Assembly: GCA_019155205.2 (NCBI GenBank) | Contig: JAHNZQ020000227.1 | Location: 826,620 to 882,953 of the forward strand | DNA length: 56,334 bases | Direction: 5' to 3' | DNA from: Gracilaria vermiculophylla | Lineage: Eukaryota > Rhodophyta > Florideophyceae > Gracilariales > Gracilariaceae | Shown: positions 9,228-19,284 of the stretch, piece after piece | Position numbering within the stretch: position 1 is the first letter of the stretch | Layout of the letters: the number at the start of each line of letters is the position of its first letter | The notes under the pieces: generated by a model | The model's database searches: none | Seen by the model: only the letters and a program-made list of their open reading frames with translations | What the model was told of the DNA's origin: nothing | Translations under genes and position numbers: made by a program

Positions 9228-10448
9228 TCAGAGTTTGGGCCGAGCTATTTTGTCTCCTAAAGCTTGCGCAATGGCTTTGACAAGTCTTTCGATTTCCCCG
9301 TGGGTGTTATGGCTGTGAATTATTATTCGTATTCGTTCTTGACCTTGTGGAACGGTTGGGGATCGAATGGGATATACATCGAATCCGCGATTGATCAACT
9401 TATTTGCGATTCGGACGCAGTTTGTATTTCCAGTTACCATGATTCCTCCAATAGGAGTTCTAAGCTCGTGATGAAGAACAGCGTCGATAGGAAGATGCTG
9501 ACGCGTGCACCGATAGAAATGATCAACCAGATTCCAGAGACGATTTCTGGCTTTCTTGGCGTCCGTGGTCTTCATGAATACATACAGAGCTCGTAGGACA
9601 ACGACACTATGTGGGGATAGAGCAGTGGAATAAATGAGAGGACGGGCGTAATTTATGAGGTATAGCTTGAGCGAAGATGATCCCAAAACCACAGCACCAT
9701 GAGCGGCAAAAGCCTTTCCGTACGTTACAACTCTAGCAAAAAGGATATGATGAGCGGCTAACTTTAGATGTGCGATTAAGCCTTCTCCGTTGGGTCCGTA
9801 CAGGCCGCCGGAGTGGGCTTCGTCTACAATGAGATGGAGGTCTCTCGAAAGCTCATGTTCTAAAGAATTTAAAACGTGAAGCATGTCCGAAATAGGAGCA
9901 ACATCACCATCCATAGAGTATACAGACTCTACACACACCAGAATACTTCCCGTGACCTTCGAAGCGACGATGCGAATCACAGCTTGCAATGCCTCTACAT
10001 CGTTGTGCCGAAATGAGAACAGATTAGCGCGGGCTCGACTCATTCGCAAACCGTCATGTACAGAGGCATGGATGGACTGATCGTATACGACGGCATCGTT
10101 TACGGCGGGAACCGTAGATAGTAGAGATAAGTTGGCATTGTACCCGGAATTGAACAGCAATGCATCTTCGGCAGAGTGAAATGAAGCTGCAGTTTTTTCG
10201 AACACTTCGACATCTTTCGAGTGCCCAGACAAGAGACGTGACCCTGTTGAACCGGTAGTAATATACCGAGGATGATCGGAGAGGAACTTTTTCACAAAAT
10301 CCTGGCAAGAAGAGCTGCGAGAAAAGCCAAGATAGTCGTTGGACGAGAAATCGCTCGCCGTGGGAAGAGGAAGCCGGGGCTGGCGAAGAGCTTGTCGTTG
10401 TTTCCTGACGCGGAGCACATTCTGAATCCTCTCTTGTAGGCCGCTCAT
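9228..10448 (-). CDS. bioF: 8-amino-7-oxononanoate synthase (KAPA synthase), likely peroxisomal
   Basis: A 406-residue PLP enzyme of the alpha-oxoamine synthase family, condensing pimeloyl-CoA (or ACP) and alanine to start the biotin ring pathway. Motifs: DFSSNDYLGF, TGSTGSRLLSGH, LFNSGYNANLSLL, DQSIHASVHDG, ESVYSMDGD, IVDEAHSGGLYG (Asp209 and His212 contact PLP), and TYGKAFAAHGAVV with Lys245 as the Schiff-base lysine. The protein ends in RPKL, a C-terminal tripeptide (PKL) that fits a type 1 peroxisomal targeting signal, as reported for plant KAPA synthase. There is no N-terminal organelle leader, which agrees. The related family members serine palmitoyltransferase and 2-amino-3-ketobutyrate ligase are less likely given length and start. 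It is convergent with the TatD gene, so the 3' UTRs must overlap. Confidence 0.9.
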   Translation of the reverse strand: MSGLQERIQNVLRVRKQRQALRQPRLPLPTASDFSSNDYLGFSRSSSCQDFVKKFLSDHPRYITTGSTGSRLLSGHSKDVEVFEKTAASFHSAEDALLFNSGYNANLSLLSTVPAVNDAVVYDQSIHASVHDGLRMSRARANLFSFRHNDVEALQAVIRIVASKVTGSILVCVESVYSMDGDVAPISDMLHVLNSLEHELSRDLHLIVDEAHSGGLYGPNGEGLIAHLKLAAHHILFARVVTYGKAFAAHGAVVLGSSSLKLYLINYARPLIYSTALSPHSVVVLRALYVFMKTTDAKKARNRLWNLVDHFYRCTRQHLPIDAVLHHELRTPIGGIMVTGNTNCVRIANKLINRGFDVYPIRSPTVPQGQERIRIIIHSHNTHGEIERLVKAIAQALGDKIARPKL

Positions 10449-12710
10449 CTCGAGCCAATGGCCGGCTGGATTGAAGGGCCTTGGATCGAAAGAGAAGCGT
10501 CGCGCTTGGAAAAGAACTTCAATGGTGTTTCACCATTCGGAGGCGGAGAGCTGGCCTGGACGGTGATGGATAATTGAACGCGACACATACTTTTAAGCAT
10601 CCCGACTCAAGGCAGGATATGCGACTTCGTGACACAGCTGGTCGTTCTCTGCGCTGCTTCTGAGAGGCCAGCCGCAGGCATATGTGACGTGTTCTGCGAG
10701 CAATTGGCGTGACAAGTTCAATATCCTGCCAGTCCATTGGTCCGAAGTTGCAACTTGCACATTCCTAAATCCGTGCCGTGATGCGCAAAAGCGCGCCACC
10801 GTGGGCATGACGCCACTTGACCTCCGCACCTGTGACGCTAAGCCGCCCCTCATGTCAATGTCGAAAGAGACCAACATCAGCGATCTCCCTATCGGACCTC
10901 ACAAATTCCTCCCGACGCCAAGGGGTGCCTAACGGAGGGTAGTTTTGCACTCGCTGACCAAGCTCCTCACCGCTGTCTCTCACCTGACCATGTCTCTCTC
11001 CGCAATCTCCGTTCCTACTCAAATACTACGCTCGCACAGCTGCTGACAATATGTTCATATAAAGAACTCCACTTTGACGCCAAGCCTTGTAATAAGGTAT
11101 CTCTAATTCAATGACTGTGCGGCCTTACGGCATCCAAAGGTGGCCGGAAGCGAATCCACGAGTGCAAAACTGATAGCCATTGGACACCAAAAAGCGTAAA
11201 CACACTCTAGGCTTTAGTTTTTGTGATTCAGACACTCTTACTCGAGCCTCATCAGTCTACTGCACGCCAAATCATCTACTTTATCTCCCCATATTCTTTT
11301 CGTTCCTTTTTTTCATGAACCATGCTCGAATTATCAAGCAGCCCTCAAGCTAGAATACTACTGCTATGCCTCTATATCGGTCAATTGACCCCGTGAATCA
11401 AAGAAGGTGTAAACAGTCTCGTGGAACTGTTAATGTAGTTCTGAAAACCGGACAATTTGACTTGCTATTCCGCTGTTGAAAAGAGATGTTACGGATCCGT
11501 GTACTTAACCCATGCAATGAGAGAGAAGCAGGTGATGACACCTATTTCTAGAATGTCAACCAGCATCTTTCTGAAATGAATGCTGATTGAGCTTTCTGTT
11601 TCGTCTACGTTTGTGTTGTTATTGCAAATCTTTTTCATCAGAACTACCCTTCAAAGAACAGATACACAGCATGAGCGTTGAATTCGAACTTTAGCTTGCA
11701 ACATGCAACCAAACAATCAACATAAAAGGCTCTCATCCACACCAAATGACCCGACTAATCCCATGGAGGATTAACGTTACTCCACCACGACTTGATTCGA
11801 GATGTAGTATGAATGAATTCAACAAAAATTCCGCTTACAAATGCAGTTTGACTTCAACTTATTAGCCCGATACCATTGCAGATCTATCCTGCATGAAATA
11901 CTTCACACCCGTTGCAATAAATTTACTGCACCGAGCCACGTCTGTCGCCTTGATATTGCACTTGAGCATACCTATCACCTTACACTCGACGTGAAACTGG
12001 CACATTTGGCGCTGGGAAAACTTTCGTCGCAAGAGTAGTGGCCCATGTGATTACCATGATTTTATTGTTTCGAAACTAAAAATCTTGATGGGGCCCAACA
12101 ATATCTCATTAGTGTTTGAATTCCACAAAATCAATTCCGCTTGACTGTGGTGAACTTAGTGCTTCACTGATCACGAGACTCGTAAAAATTCGCTGTCGAA
12201 ACTCATGGCCCAGGCACGGACTAGGATTCAATATAAGATCACGCTGTGAGAGAAATACCGCAAGTCATCGCGTGTCATATATTTCGCCCAAGTTTCCAAA
12301 AAAAATTGATCCGGTGAAGTTAAGTTTCAATCTCACTCCAGATGACCTAGACCAGGCGAGGAATGCTACCCTATTGAGTGTTCTCAGCGATCTATTTCCA
12401 TGATATTCATGGTACGGTATATTACACGTCTGATGAAATTTGGTGAAAACTCCCCAAGAGATCCCAGCATCAATGATGGGGCAACTTTCGTCTTCTTTAC
12501 AAGGTGAGCAAACGGAATGCCCTCAGGCCTTCGGGACTGCATGACAAACAAGAAAATCAGAATGAGTACACAAACTTGGCGAAATCGCTGGTAGGCTCCG
12601 AATATTCCTGGACCATCAGTACACTTCACACGATCGTTTTCTCGGCTTCGAAAGATGTATAATATTACAAACCACAAGAACGACCTTCAATTGCAACACA
12701 GAGAACTGAA
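10449..12710. other. Intergenic 2.3 kb, no gene recognised
   Basis: Short frames (for example near 10684-10932 and 12116-12403) lack domains and have alternative starts. No tandem repeats or RNA genes were recognised. The left side carries the KAPA synthase promoter; the right side is the 3' flank of the hemerythrin-domain gene. Confidence 0.5.
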
Positions 12711-14778
12711 TCACCGGTACATCTCATCTATTAGAGCTAAAACTTCATCAGAATTTTCGTTGAAGCAGCGATCACTGATCTGTTCAGGTGGATCTACAGC
12801 TGGATCATCCTGTTGAACAGGAATTCCAGCAGCTTCCATTGCTCTTTCGATGGCCCTCTGGTGTCTTGGATTCATTAAACTTATTCTCCTCCGGCTTCCC
12901 TTTCCATACTTCGCAACGTATTGGTGAAACGTCTCCTGCGATTGTCTGATCAAATCAATTATCTCTTCGTCACTGAAATGGTCCAGAAAGTAAGGAAGAA
13001 GGTGGAATTCTTCCTTGTCCATATGGACTTTGTGCACTGCCGCAAGCTCGGATATCTTCAGGAAGAGATCGGCAATCTTTTGAGGTTCCATATCTCGCAT
13101 GATGTTCGCAATCTCATCCATTTTCCCCTTTTCCAGCCAGTGATCCACGGAATATGATTCGGTGACCCTTGGGACTCGATCGGAAAGCTTCTTGAACATC
13201 ACTTGCTCCTCGACATAGGCATGAACTGAAAGAGCTTCCGTGAAATCTTCATAGGCCTTTCTCAAGGTCTCTTTATCTGCCTTGTGCGGGTCTGTCACGC
13301 ACTGCGACACGAGTTCAACAACTGTTTGCAACAACATCCGAAGTTCGCCATGCAGTGAAATGAAGTAGCTTTCAAATGATGTGCGCATTTGTTGCGATGG
13401 TCCCCGTGATGAGTTTGAACTCTCTCCAGCGTGTGATACGGTTGATTTGACCCTACTGGACTCCAGAGCAAATATCGGTGTCCCACATGGATGATATCCG
13501 AGAATTGCATCTGACTCCACGGGCTCTAACTTGGTCTTAGGTTTCTTTGCAGCGTTACTACTTTGCGTGTTTTCGCTGGATTTTTCTCCCAAGCTCGAAG
13601 CAAACTCAATTGCATACAGTTTGGCATACAGCTGTCCAAGGCTTGCCACATCGAAGGTAGGAGAGTACCGTTGTGGCAGCAATGAGTCATCGGGAACGAA
13701 GCCGAGTGCAGGACCTTTGACTACCTTCATCAGGTCCGACAGTTTGCGCAGAATCTCAGGACTGCAGTTCTTCATGGCTGAATTTCGAAAGGCGATGAGC
13801 CATGGAGGTAAGAACTCGCCGTGGCCAATTTTGACAGCAGGGTCTCGTTTGCAATTGAGCGGAAAGCCACAGCTACAGATGAATGACCGTAGTGCTTCCT
13901 CGCTTTCTTGCGGAAAGCGTAACGAGTCGCGTAGAATCACCAAGACATTACTGAAGCGTATAGCAAGAAAAAGAGGATGCCGAATCTTGAAGCGAATGTT
14001 TGGAGCTTGAAAGTAGGCTAATAGTCCTTCCCACGAGTTGGTGATTTCTTTCTCGACCATGACACCCTCGGAGTTGACAGCCTTCTTAATGAACTTCCTG
14101 TCAAGTTCCTTAGGGTCAAATGGAATGAAGGAGTATCCCTCTGACCAGCGTCCCGACATCATGGCTTCGCGATCGACGATTTTACGCTTCTTGTCGGCGT
14201 TCTTGCGCGAGTAGACAGCGAAAGCGGTTGATATGACACTCGCAATTGCTGTGATGTTCTCTCCCTCTCGGCGCACGATGCTAATAACGAAATGGAAAAG
14301 ACGCCCGCCAAATGTGCTGGTGGTTCCCACGAGACGCAGACGTGAAAAGCGGCAGCGGCCGTCCACGAGTTGCAGAGATGCGTAAGGCTGAGAGCGATCA
14401 AGAGACTGTACGCCCGCGTCTTGAAGTTGATGTGGCTTTTCGCCTTGGCAGACCACAGAAAGGTGAGCCTCTAGGTCACCGATTCCCTGAAGGGCAGCGG
14501 TATCAGCTGTGACCAAACAATCCGGGACTCTCCAGGTCTTGTGCCATCTCCATGAATTCTGTTTTAGCAGGGGTTGGAAGAAGGAAGAATAAGAACGAGA
14601 GCGTTAGCATGTGTGCGTGTGTTGTTTCCCAGAGGGCGCAATACGAGCATCTTGCGGCAGTATTCGGTCGTACCTTTGCAGCATCCCAAGCTAGCTCACG
14701 ACTAAGATTAACCTGGAGGTTGTAAACGTTTTCAACATCGGCGACGCATTGCAAGACCAGAGTGCCGTCCTTGAGCAC
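12711..14778 (-). CDS. Hemerythrin HHE-domain protein with uncharacterised N-terminal module (5' end uncertain)
   Basis: Exons are complement(12711..14558, 14674..14778). The 115-nt intron (14559-14673) has donor GTACGA and acceptor AAAACAG. It joins ELAWDAAK to NSWRWHKTW in frame, giving at least 650 residues. There is no ATG in the first exon, so an earlier exon is expected beyond 14778. The N-terminal 110 residues (ending in a strand FGGRLFHFVISIVR and AFAVYSRKNADKKRK) are reminiscent of beta-sandwich transcription-factor modules that end in a VYSRK-like segment; this is only a resemblance. The C-terminal third is an HHE hemerythrin four-helix bundle with ligands in ISLHGELR, VHAYVEEQVMF, DHW, and HKVHMDKEEFHLLPYF, expected to bind a di-iron centre and sense oxygen, iron or redox state. 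An acidic, Ser-rich linker separates them. Confidence 0.75.
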
Positions 14779-15549
14779 AATAGTGAGACTACGCTTGGCA
14801 AGTAAGGAAAGAAGGCGGCGTACACGCGCAAGGCGGGGTCAGTTGCGGGGAAAATAAGCGAGGAAGCGTGGCGAAAAGATGGTCTGAGAGTAACTGACCC
14901 GCAAGGTTGCCACCCGAAGTGGCCGTGTTCGAGGCCGTTTTGGCCGACGGAGTTGCCAACCATAGTGGAGCGGGAACAGGGCAGAGGAGGAGGGTGGGGA
15001 AAGAAAGGGAGCAAGCGCCGCGACGGGCAGACGCGGTGCGCAAGTAGAAACAGTGGTAATAAACGCGAGCGAACGATGGTGGAAGGCAGACCGACGTACG
15101 ACGGCGGAGGTAAGCCACAGTGGTGTTAGAGGAGGGTGAAGAAAAAAAAGGCAACGCTGCGCCGAAACAGCGCCTATACAGTACATCTGCCGCACAGAGA
15201 TGGCCCAGCAGCGCGTTCGAGCACTGCCGGCGCGGCACGCAGATTTGTGCGTGCGGCAACAGAGCTGCGCAGATGTGGGCGCAATTCGGCCGCTTCGCCT
15301 GCGGCCTTTTTTTTACGGGCGAGAAATAGGGCAGGCGCGCGCGCCGCCCACGTCACGTGCGTGATGGAGACGATCTGAGCAGCCGCTCGCCGCGGCCACG
15401 CGCCGTCCGCTGCGCTGACTCTCCTCTCCGCTTCACCGTGTGGCGGCGGTCGCACTGGCGGTGGCGCGCAGAGCGCGTCGAGCCGCGCGCACCGCTCTCA
15501 ACCCCGCTGGATCCTCCGCAGCAGAGTGCGGGTGACGGGCGCGCGGCCC
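14779..15549. other. GC-rich region, possible 5' exon of the hemerythrin gene
   Basis: Base composition turns sharply GC-rich from about 14820 and stays so through the methyltransferase gene. The minus strand around 14940-14960 offers ATG starts that could form a first exon of the hemerythrin gene, but I cannot fix the splice. Long open frames here in several phases are a by-product of high GC. Confidence 0.4.
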
Positions 15550-16257
15550 TCACTTCGCCTTCGCGCGCACTACGTACATGGGATCGCTCAAACCGAACAG
15601 CCCTGGTTTAAGGTCGTGCGCTCGCGGCCGTTCGAACGCGCCGCTGTAGTGGAAGTAGCACCCAACAATGAACACGTGCTCCATGTCGGACGTCCTGCAC
15701 CAAATGTCGATTGCCTTGGTTGGGAAACAGCGGTTCGAGAAAGACATGAACGCTTCACCCCCTGGCCGCAGCACGCGTCCCATCTCCTTGAACACCTCCA
15801 TGGGCTTTGTGAGATAATCCACCGACACCACGTTGGTGATCACGTCGAACGAATTGTCCGCAAACGGCAGCTGCGGATGAGTATTCAAGTCCTGCACCAC
15901 GCGCTGCGACGCTCTCCGATTGGCATCCAGCTCGTCCTGATTCATGCCCATGATGGTGAGCGACCCGTTGAACGCATCAGGCAGATGCGACACCCAACTG
16001 GAGCACAGGTCCAGCACGTCGCCCTTGGGCGGCACGTTGTCCGCGTAGAATCTGGTCAGCGCGCGCACAGCCTGGTCGTCGATGTGGAACACGCCGATGC
16101 GCGGCTGCGAGTAGAAGTAACCATCATTGCTCTCGTCGACGCGAGAGAAATCCCGCGCGGAAAACGGCCACTGCGGCGGGAACTGAGCTCGCTGCAGCAC
16201 CTGCTCCGCGCTAGGCTGGCTGCGCCTGGCCATTGCGCGCTGAAACAACGCGTCCAT
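15550..16257 (-). CDS. SAM-dependent methyltransferase (type 11 fold)
   Basis: A 235-residue class I methyltransferase. Motif I is GDVLDLCSSWVSHLPD (SAM-binding loop, with Cys-Ser-Ser where GxGxG is usual). Acidic motif II lies in IMGMNQDELDAN; the PFADNSFDVITNVVSVDYL segment is motif IV, followed by EVFKEMGRVLRPGGEAFMSF (post-motif helix and strand). The same pattern, including VSVDYL and MSFSNRCFPTKAI, is typical of a plant/algal family of unknown substrate. ATG 16257 (MDALFQ) is chosen; the frame is open further upstream but that stretch is an Arg/Gly-rich product of GC-rich DNA, although a targeting leader cannot be excluded. It is transcribed divergently from the cation-diffusion gene, whose first ATG is 285 bases away. 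Confidence 0.8.
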   Translation of the reverse strand: MDALFQRAMARRSQPSAEQVLQRAQFPPQWPFSARDFSRVDESNDGYFYSQPRIGVFHIDDQAVRALTRFYADNVPPKGDVLDLCSSWVSHLPDAFNGSLTIMGMNQDELDANRRASQRVVQDLNTHPQLPFADNSFDVITNVVSVDYLTKPMEVFKEMGRVLRPGGEAFMSFSNRCFPTKAIDIWCRTSDMEHVFIVGCYFHYSGAFERPRAHDLKPGLFGLSDPMYVVRAKAK

Positions 16258-16542
16258 TGCCGACTGTCGGGGAGAACGCCACTGCCGCCTGCCCCGCAGA
16301 CGGCGCGCGTCGGGAGATGCATCTCGGAGAAGCGCCGCACCGCTTACAGGCAGCGGCGTCGCATCATCATAATGCGCTTCGCCACGTGTGGTGGCGCTCG
16401 AAATTGGGCGCCGCCACCGCCTCGTGCGACCCGCCCACGCCGCCCTTCTTCCGCACCGCCAGACCCCTCCTACGCTCTCAGCCCCAATTCGCGCCGCCGT
16501 CGTGCCCCACCTCGCCCGCGTTCGGTGCACCCCCCCGCCGCC

Positions 16543-19284
16543 ATGCACACAGTGGCGCGCGGGGAGTCGCGCTTTGCCCGTCGGTCTCCCAGCGTTGAGC
16601 CCCGCGCTCGTAACCCCCCCCCGGCCTTCATTCTTTTCGTTGTGTCCGTCGTGCACACCCTGGGTTATCACGCGGCTGCTTCCCACGCGTCTCTCTCCGT
16701 CATTCTTCTCTCGCTACCGGCCTTGTTTTTCTCAGCCCTTTTATTCCTTTCCATATCATCCATGTCATCTTTGTCCAGAACGTTTTCTCGCACGCGCCAT
16801 CTGCTACCACTTCTGGCTTGCATGCAAGCGTCTGCTTTGCTGTCCACTATGTTAGCGGCGCGTTTGCTTGGACCCCTTCGCAGCCTACTGGCCTCTGGTG
16901 CTCACGCTACTATCTTCTCTGCCATGCGAACCAAGAAGCTCTCCGTGTTTCGTCTGTTCTTCACAATGGCTGCGCTCTACCTTCTCGTATACGATGCGAT
17001 GGGCAGGACCACAGCGGCTGTCATAGTGCGCGATTCGGTGATGAGAAATCCTACCGCAATGGTGGTTCATTCCAAGTTGCGGAGTGTTGGCCATGGCTAC
17101 GTCACTTCCTTGAAAGGCAAGTTTGGATCCCTCAGGCAGTACCATCCTTCCCATCAAAATTTTAACAGCGCGCCCGATGGTGCTCCCTCCAAACGGGCAG
17201 GCACTTTTCTTCATACCAACATGCGTAAAGTGCTTGCTATATTGAAAGAACCTTCTGTCGCGCAACCCGACAACGAACCAGCTCAAGTGGCGGCACTACT
17301 ATCGCAACAAGCAGAAGATCACCAGAGCGCCGATAATGCTAATCGAGATGAATCCGATACCAGCCACGCGGACGCAGCGAAACACGCTTCGGAACAAATT
17401 ACTGGTAGGAACTCTGACCATCAATCATTAGATTCTTTGAAAGATAAGGTACCAGCGAAGACTAATTCAACCAACGCCACATTTACTGCGGAAGTGCCGC
17501 TTTTGTCTTCACCTGAATCGTCAGTATCTGCTTTGTCAGCGATTCTTGGCGTGTCTCTGGCTGTGCTCGCCCCCCTTCTGTTTCGTATCAACAGCGATAT
17601 GACGTATCGAATCGTGCTTGAAGTTGGTCAGTGGCAGATGGTTGCTGCTCTGATTAATCTGGCCAGTGTTGCGTTGCTGTCTCCTGTATTCTTTATCTAC
17701 GTCTTCGGGGCTGTCTTTCGAAATGACATCAAGGTATATGACTTCTTTTCCAACATAGTGCCCGTAAGTTTAACTATCGCGGTCTGCCTAGTAATCACAC
17801 CGTTGTTCTTCATCTCATATTACGATGGGTTTTCGAAAGCTGCGTCATCTCTTCAATCGAGATCTCCCAAGTTAAATCTTGCTCAAAGTTTAACACTTCT
17901 CTCTTCATCTGCCAATCCCTCTCGTTCGATGGATTTCACATTAGAAAGACCTGCCTCGTTCTATTCGTTTGTGCTGCTGTCCATTCTTTGTGTTCATAAT
18001 ATCAGCCAGGCTGCCTTCGGATATTCCGACCCACAGACGTTCTCTTCTTTCACTGCTGCATTATTACTGTTGATTCAGTCCGTGCACACTTCTAAATACC
18101 GCAGTGAACCTGGTCACCGTCGACATCGGACTCTGAACCTCAGCGGTAGTGACCTTTCTTTGTATCTCGGGCGAAGTACGGCCATAGGTAGTAGACAGTT
18201 GTGGGCCCTCGCGAGACAGGTATTCCCCACTTCTTTCCGGAGTCTGAAAGACCTTGCAATCCATGCCAGGTCTAACAAGGCGTCCTGGCAAGTTCTTAAC
18301 TTTTTGATTCTTCAAACAGGTATGGCTTTGGTGGAGCTTGTTTACGCATCTGTCACTCAGTCAACTGGACTATTCTCTATTTCAGCTGATAACTTCTTCT
18401 GCAGCATTGCTTTGGCCATCGGTTTGCACGCCACGCGGTTGTCTATTAGGCAACCGACATTTTCCTTCACGTACGGCTTCTCTCGGGCTGAAAGTTTATG
18501 CGGCTTTACGAACGGTGTGATGTTGATATATGTAGCCGTTTTAATTGTTTTAGAAGCATATGAGCGGCAGCACATTCACGAAGAAATAGCATTCGCCAGG
18601 GCATTTTCCGTTTGTTTGTTCGGCGTTTTTGGAAACGTTCTTGGATTATTGTTCTTTCCCCCAGAGACGAGACGCGAGAATCATAATGTCCAAGGTATAT
18701 ATTTACATATCTGGGCAAACACACTTGCGTTTGCAAGCATGGCTGTATGTACTGCGATCACAGCATCAATTCCCTCATGGCAAGCCGTTGACCTTATCGC
18801 TTCAGCTTTGGTAGCCCTTGGTGTTGTTGCCCTGGCGATACCCTTGTTGGTGAGAAGTGCAAGGCTTCTATTACTAATGGTTCCTTCTGAGAAGGAGAAC
18901 GCACTCATTAACACACGAAAGCGCCTTAGTCAGATTGCGGGGGTGACAAAAGTCTCAGCTCTGAGAGTATGGAACCTGACACCCAATCACATTGTGTCAA
19001 GCGTTAAGATTGAGGTGTCTTCAAACTATGTTGATGTTGATGAAGAAGTGCTGTCCCGTGCTCGCGAAGTGTTTCAACTCTTGGACATACCACCATCGCA
19101 ATGTACTATTCAAATAACTCGAGTGGATGCGGCTGTCGCAGAATCCTTAGTTGTCCTTCATAAGCGATCTCGATCGGCCCTACCTGATACTGGTATCAAC
19201 TTGGACAAATTCCCACCTCAAGATCAGGTCTCGGACGCTTTAGAACCAAAATCATCTGCATCCCTAACTTTACTAACTGTATGA
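16543..19284 (+). CDS. ZnT5/ZnT6-like cation diffusion facilitator with altered metal sites
   Basis: A protein of 913 residues if ATG 16543 is used (ATG 16762 gives a shorter form). The N-terminal two-thirds has several hydrophobic segments (for example SALSAILGVSLAVLAPLLF and the VPVSLTIAVCLVITPLFFI stretch), like the extra membrane domain of ZnT5/Msc2. From about residue 590 a cation-diffusion domain begins (GMALVELVYASVTQSTGLFS, FSFTYGFSRAESLCGFTNGV) with a cytosolic C-terminal ferredoxin-like part (IAGVTKVSALRVWNL, SSVKIEVSS). The zinc-coordinating HxxxD of TM2 aligns with Asp616-x3-Cys620, and the TM5 HxxxD is His722-x3-Asn726. The His-rich loop is missing. Known precedent: ZnT6 is a non-transporting partner of ZnT5. 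I infer a regulatory subunit of a secretory-pathway zinc transporter, or altered metal selectivity. The frame runs open further upstream only because of GC-rich DNA. Confidence 0.8.
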   Translation: MHTVARGESRFARRSPSVEPRARNPPPAFILFVVSVVHTLGYHAAASHASLSVILLSLPALFFSALLFLSISSMSSLSRTFSRTRHLLPLLACMQASALLSTMLAARLLGPLRSLLASGAHATIFSAMRTKKLSVFRLFFTMAALYLLVYDAMGRTTAAVIVRDSVMRNPTAMVVHSKLRSVGHGYVTSLKGKFGSLRQYHPSHQNFNSAPDGAPSKRAGTFLHTNMRKVLAILKEPSVAQPDNEPAQVAALLSQQAEDHQSADNANRDESDTSHADAAKHASEQITGRNSDHQSLDSLKDKVPAKTNSTNATFTAEVPLLSSPESSVSALSAILGVSLAVLAPLLFRINSDMTYRIVLEVGQWQMVAALINLASVALLSPVFFIYVFGAVFRNDIKVYDFFSNIVPVSLTIAVCLVITPLFFISYYDGFSKAASSLQSRSPKLNLAQSLTLLSSSANPSRSMDFTLERPASFYSFVLLSILCVHNISQAAFGYSDPQTFSSFTAALLLLIQSVHTSKYRSEPGHRRHRTLNLSGSDLSLYLGRSTAIGSRQLWALARQVFPTSFRSLKDLAIHARSNKASWQVLNFLILQTGMALVELVYASVTQSTGLFSISADNFFCSIALAIGLHATRLSIRQPTFSFTYGFSRAESLCGFTNGVMLIYVAVLIVLEAYERQHIHEEIAFARAFSVCLFGVFGNVLGLLFFPPETRRENHNVQGIYLHIWANTLAFASMAVCTAITASIPSWQAVDLIASALVALGVVALAIPLLVRSARLLLLMVPSEKENALINTRKRLSQIAGVTKVSALRVWNLTPNHIVSSVKIEVSSNYVDVDEEVLSRAREVFQLLDIPPSQCTIQITRVDAAVAESLVVLHKRSRSALPDTGINLDKFPPQDQVSDALEPKSSASLTLLTV

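Noticed and set aside
15526..16542. Long plus-strand upstream extension of the CDF frame (339 codons)
   Set aside because: It is antisense to the methyltransferase gene, is Arg/Ala/Pro-rich and low complexity, and is open only because the DNA is GC-rich. The hydrophobic protein starts after 16543.
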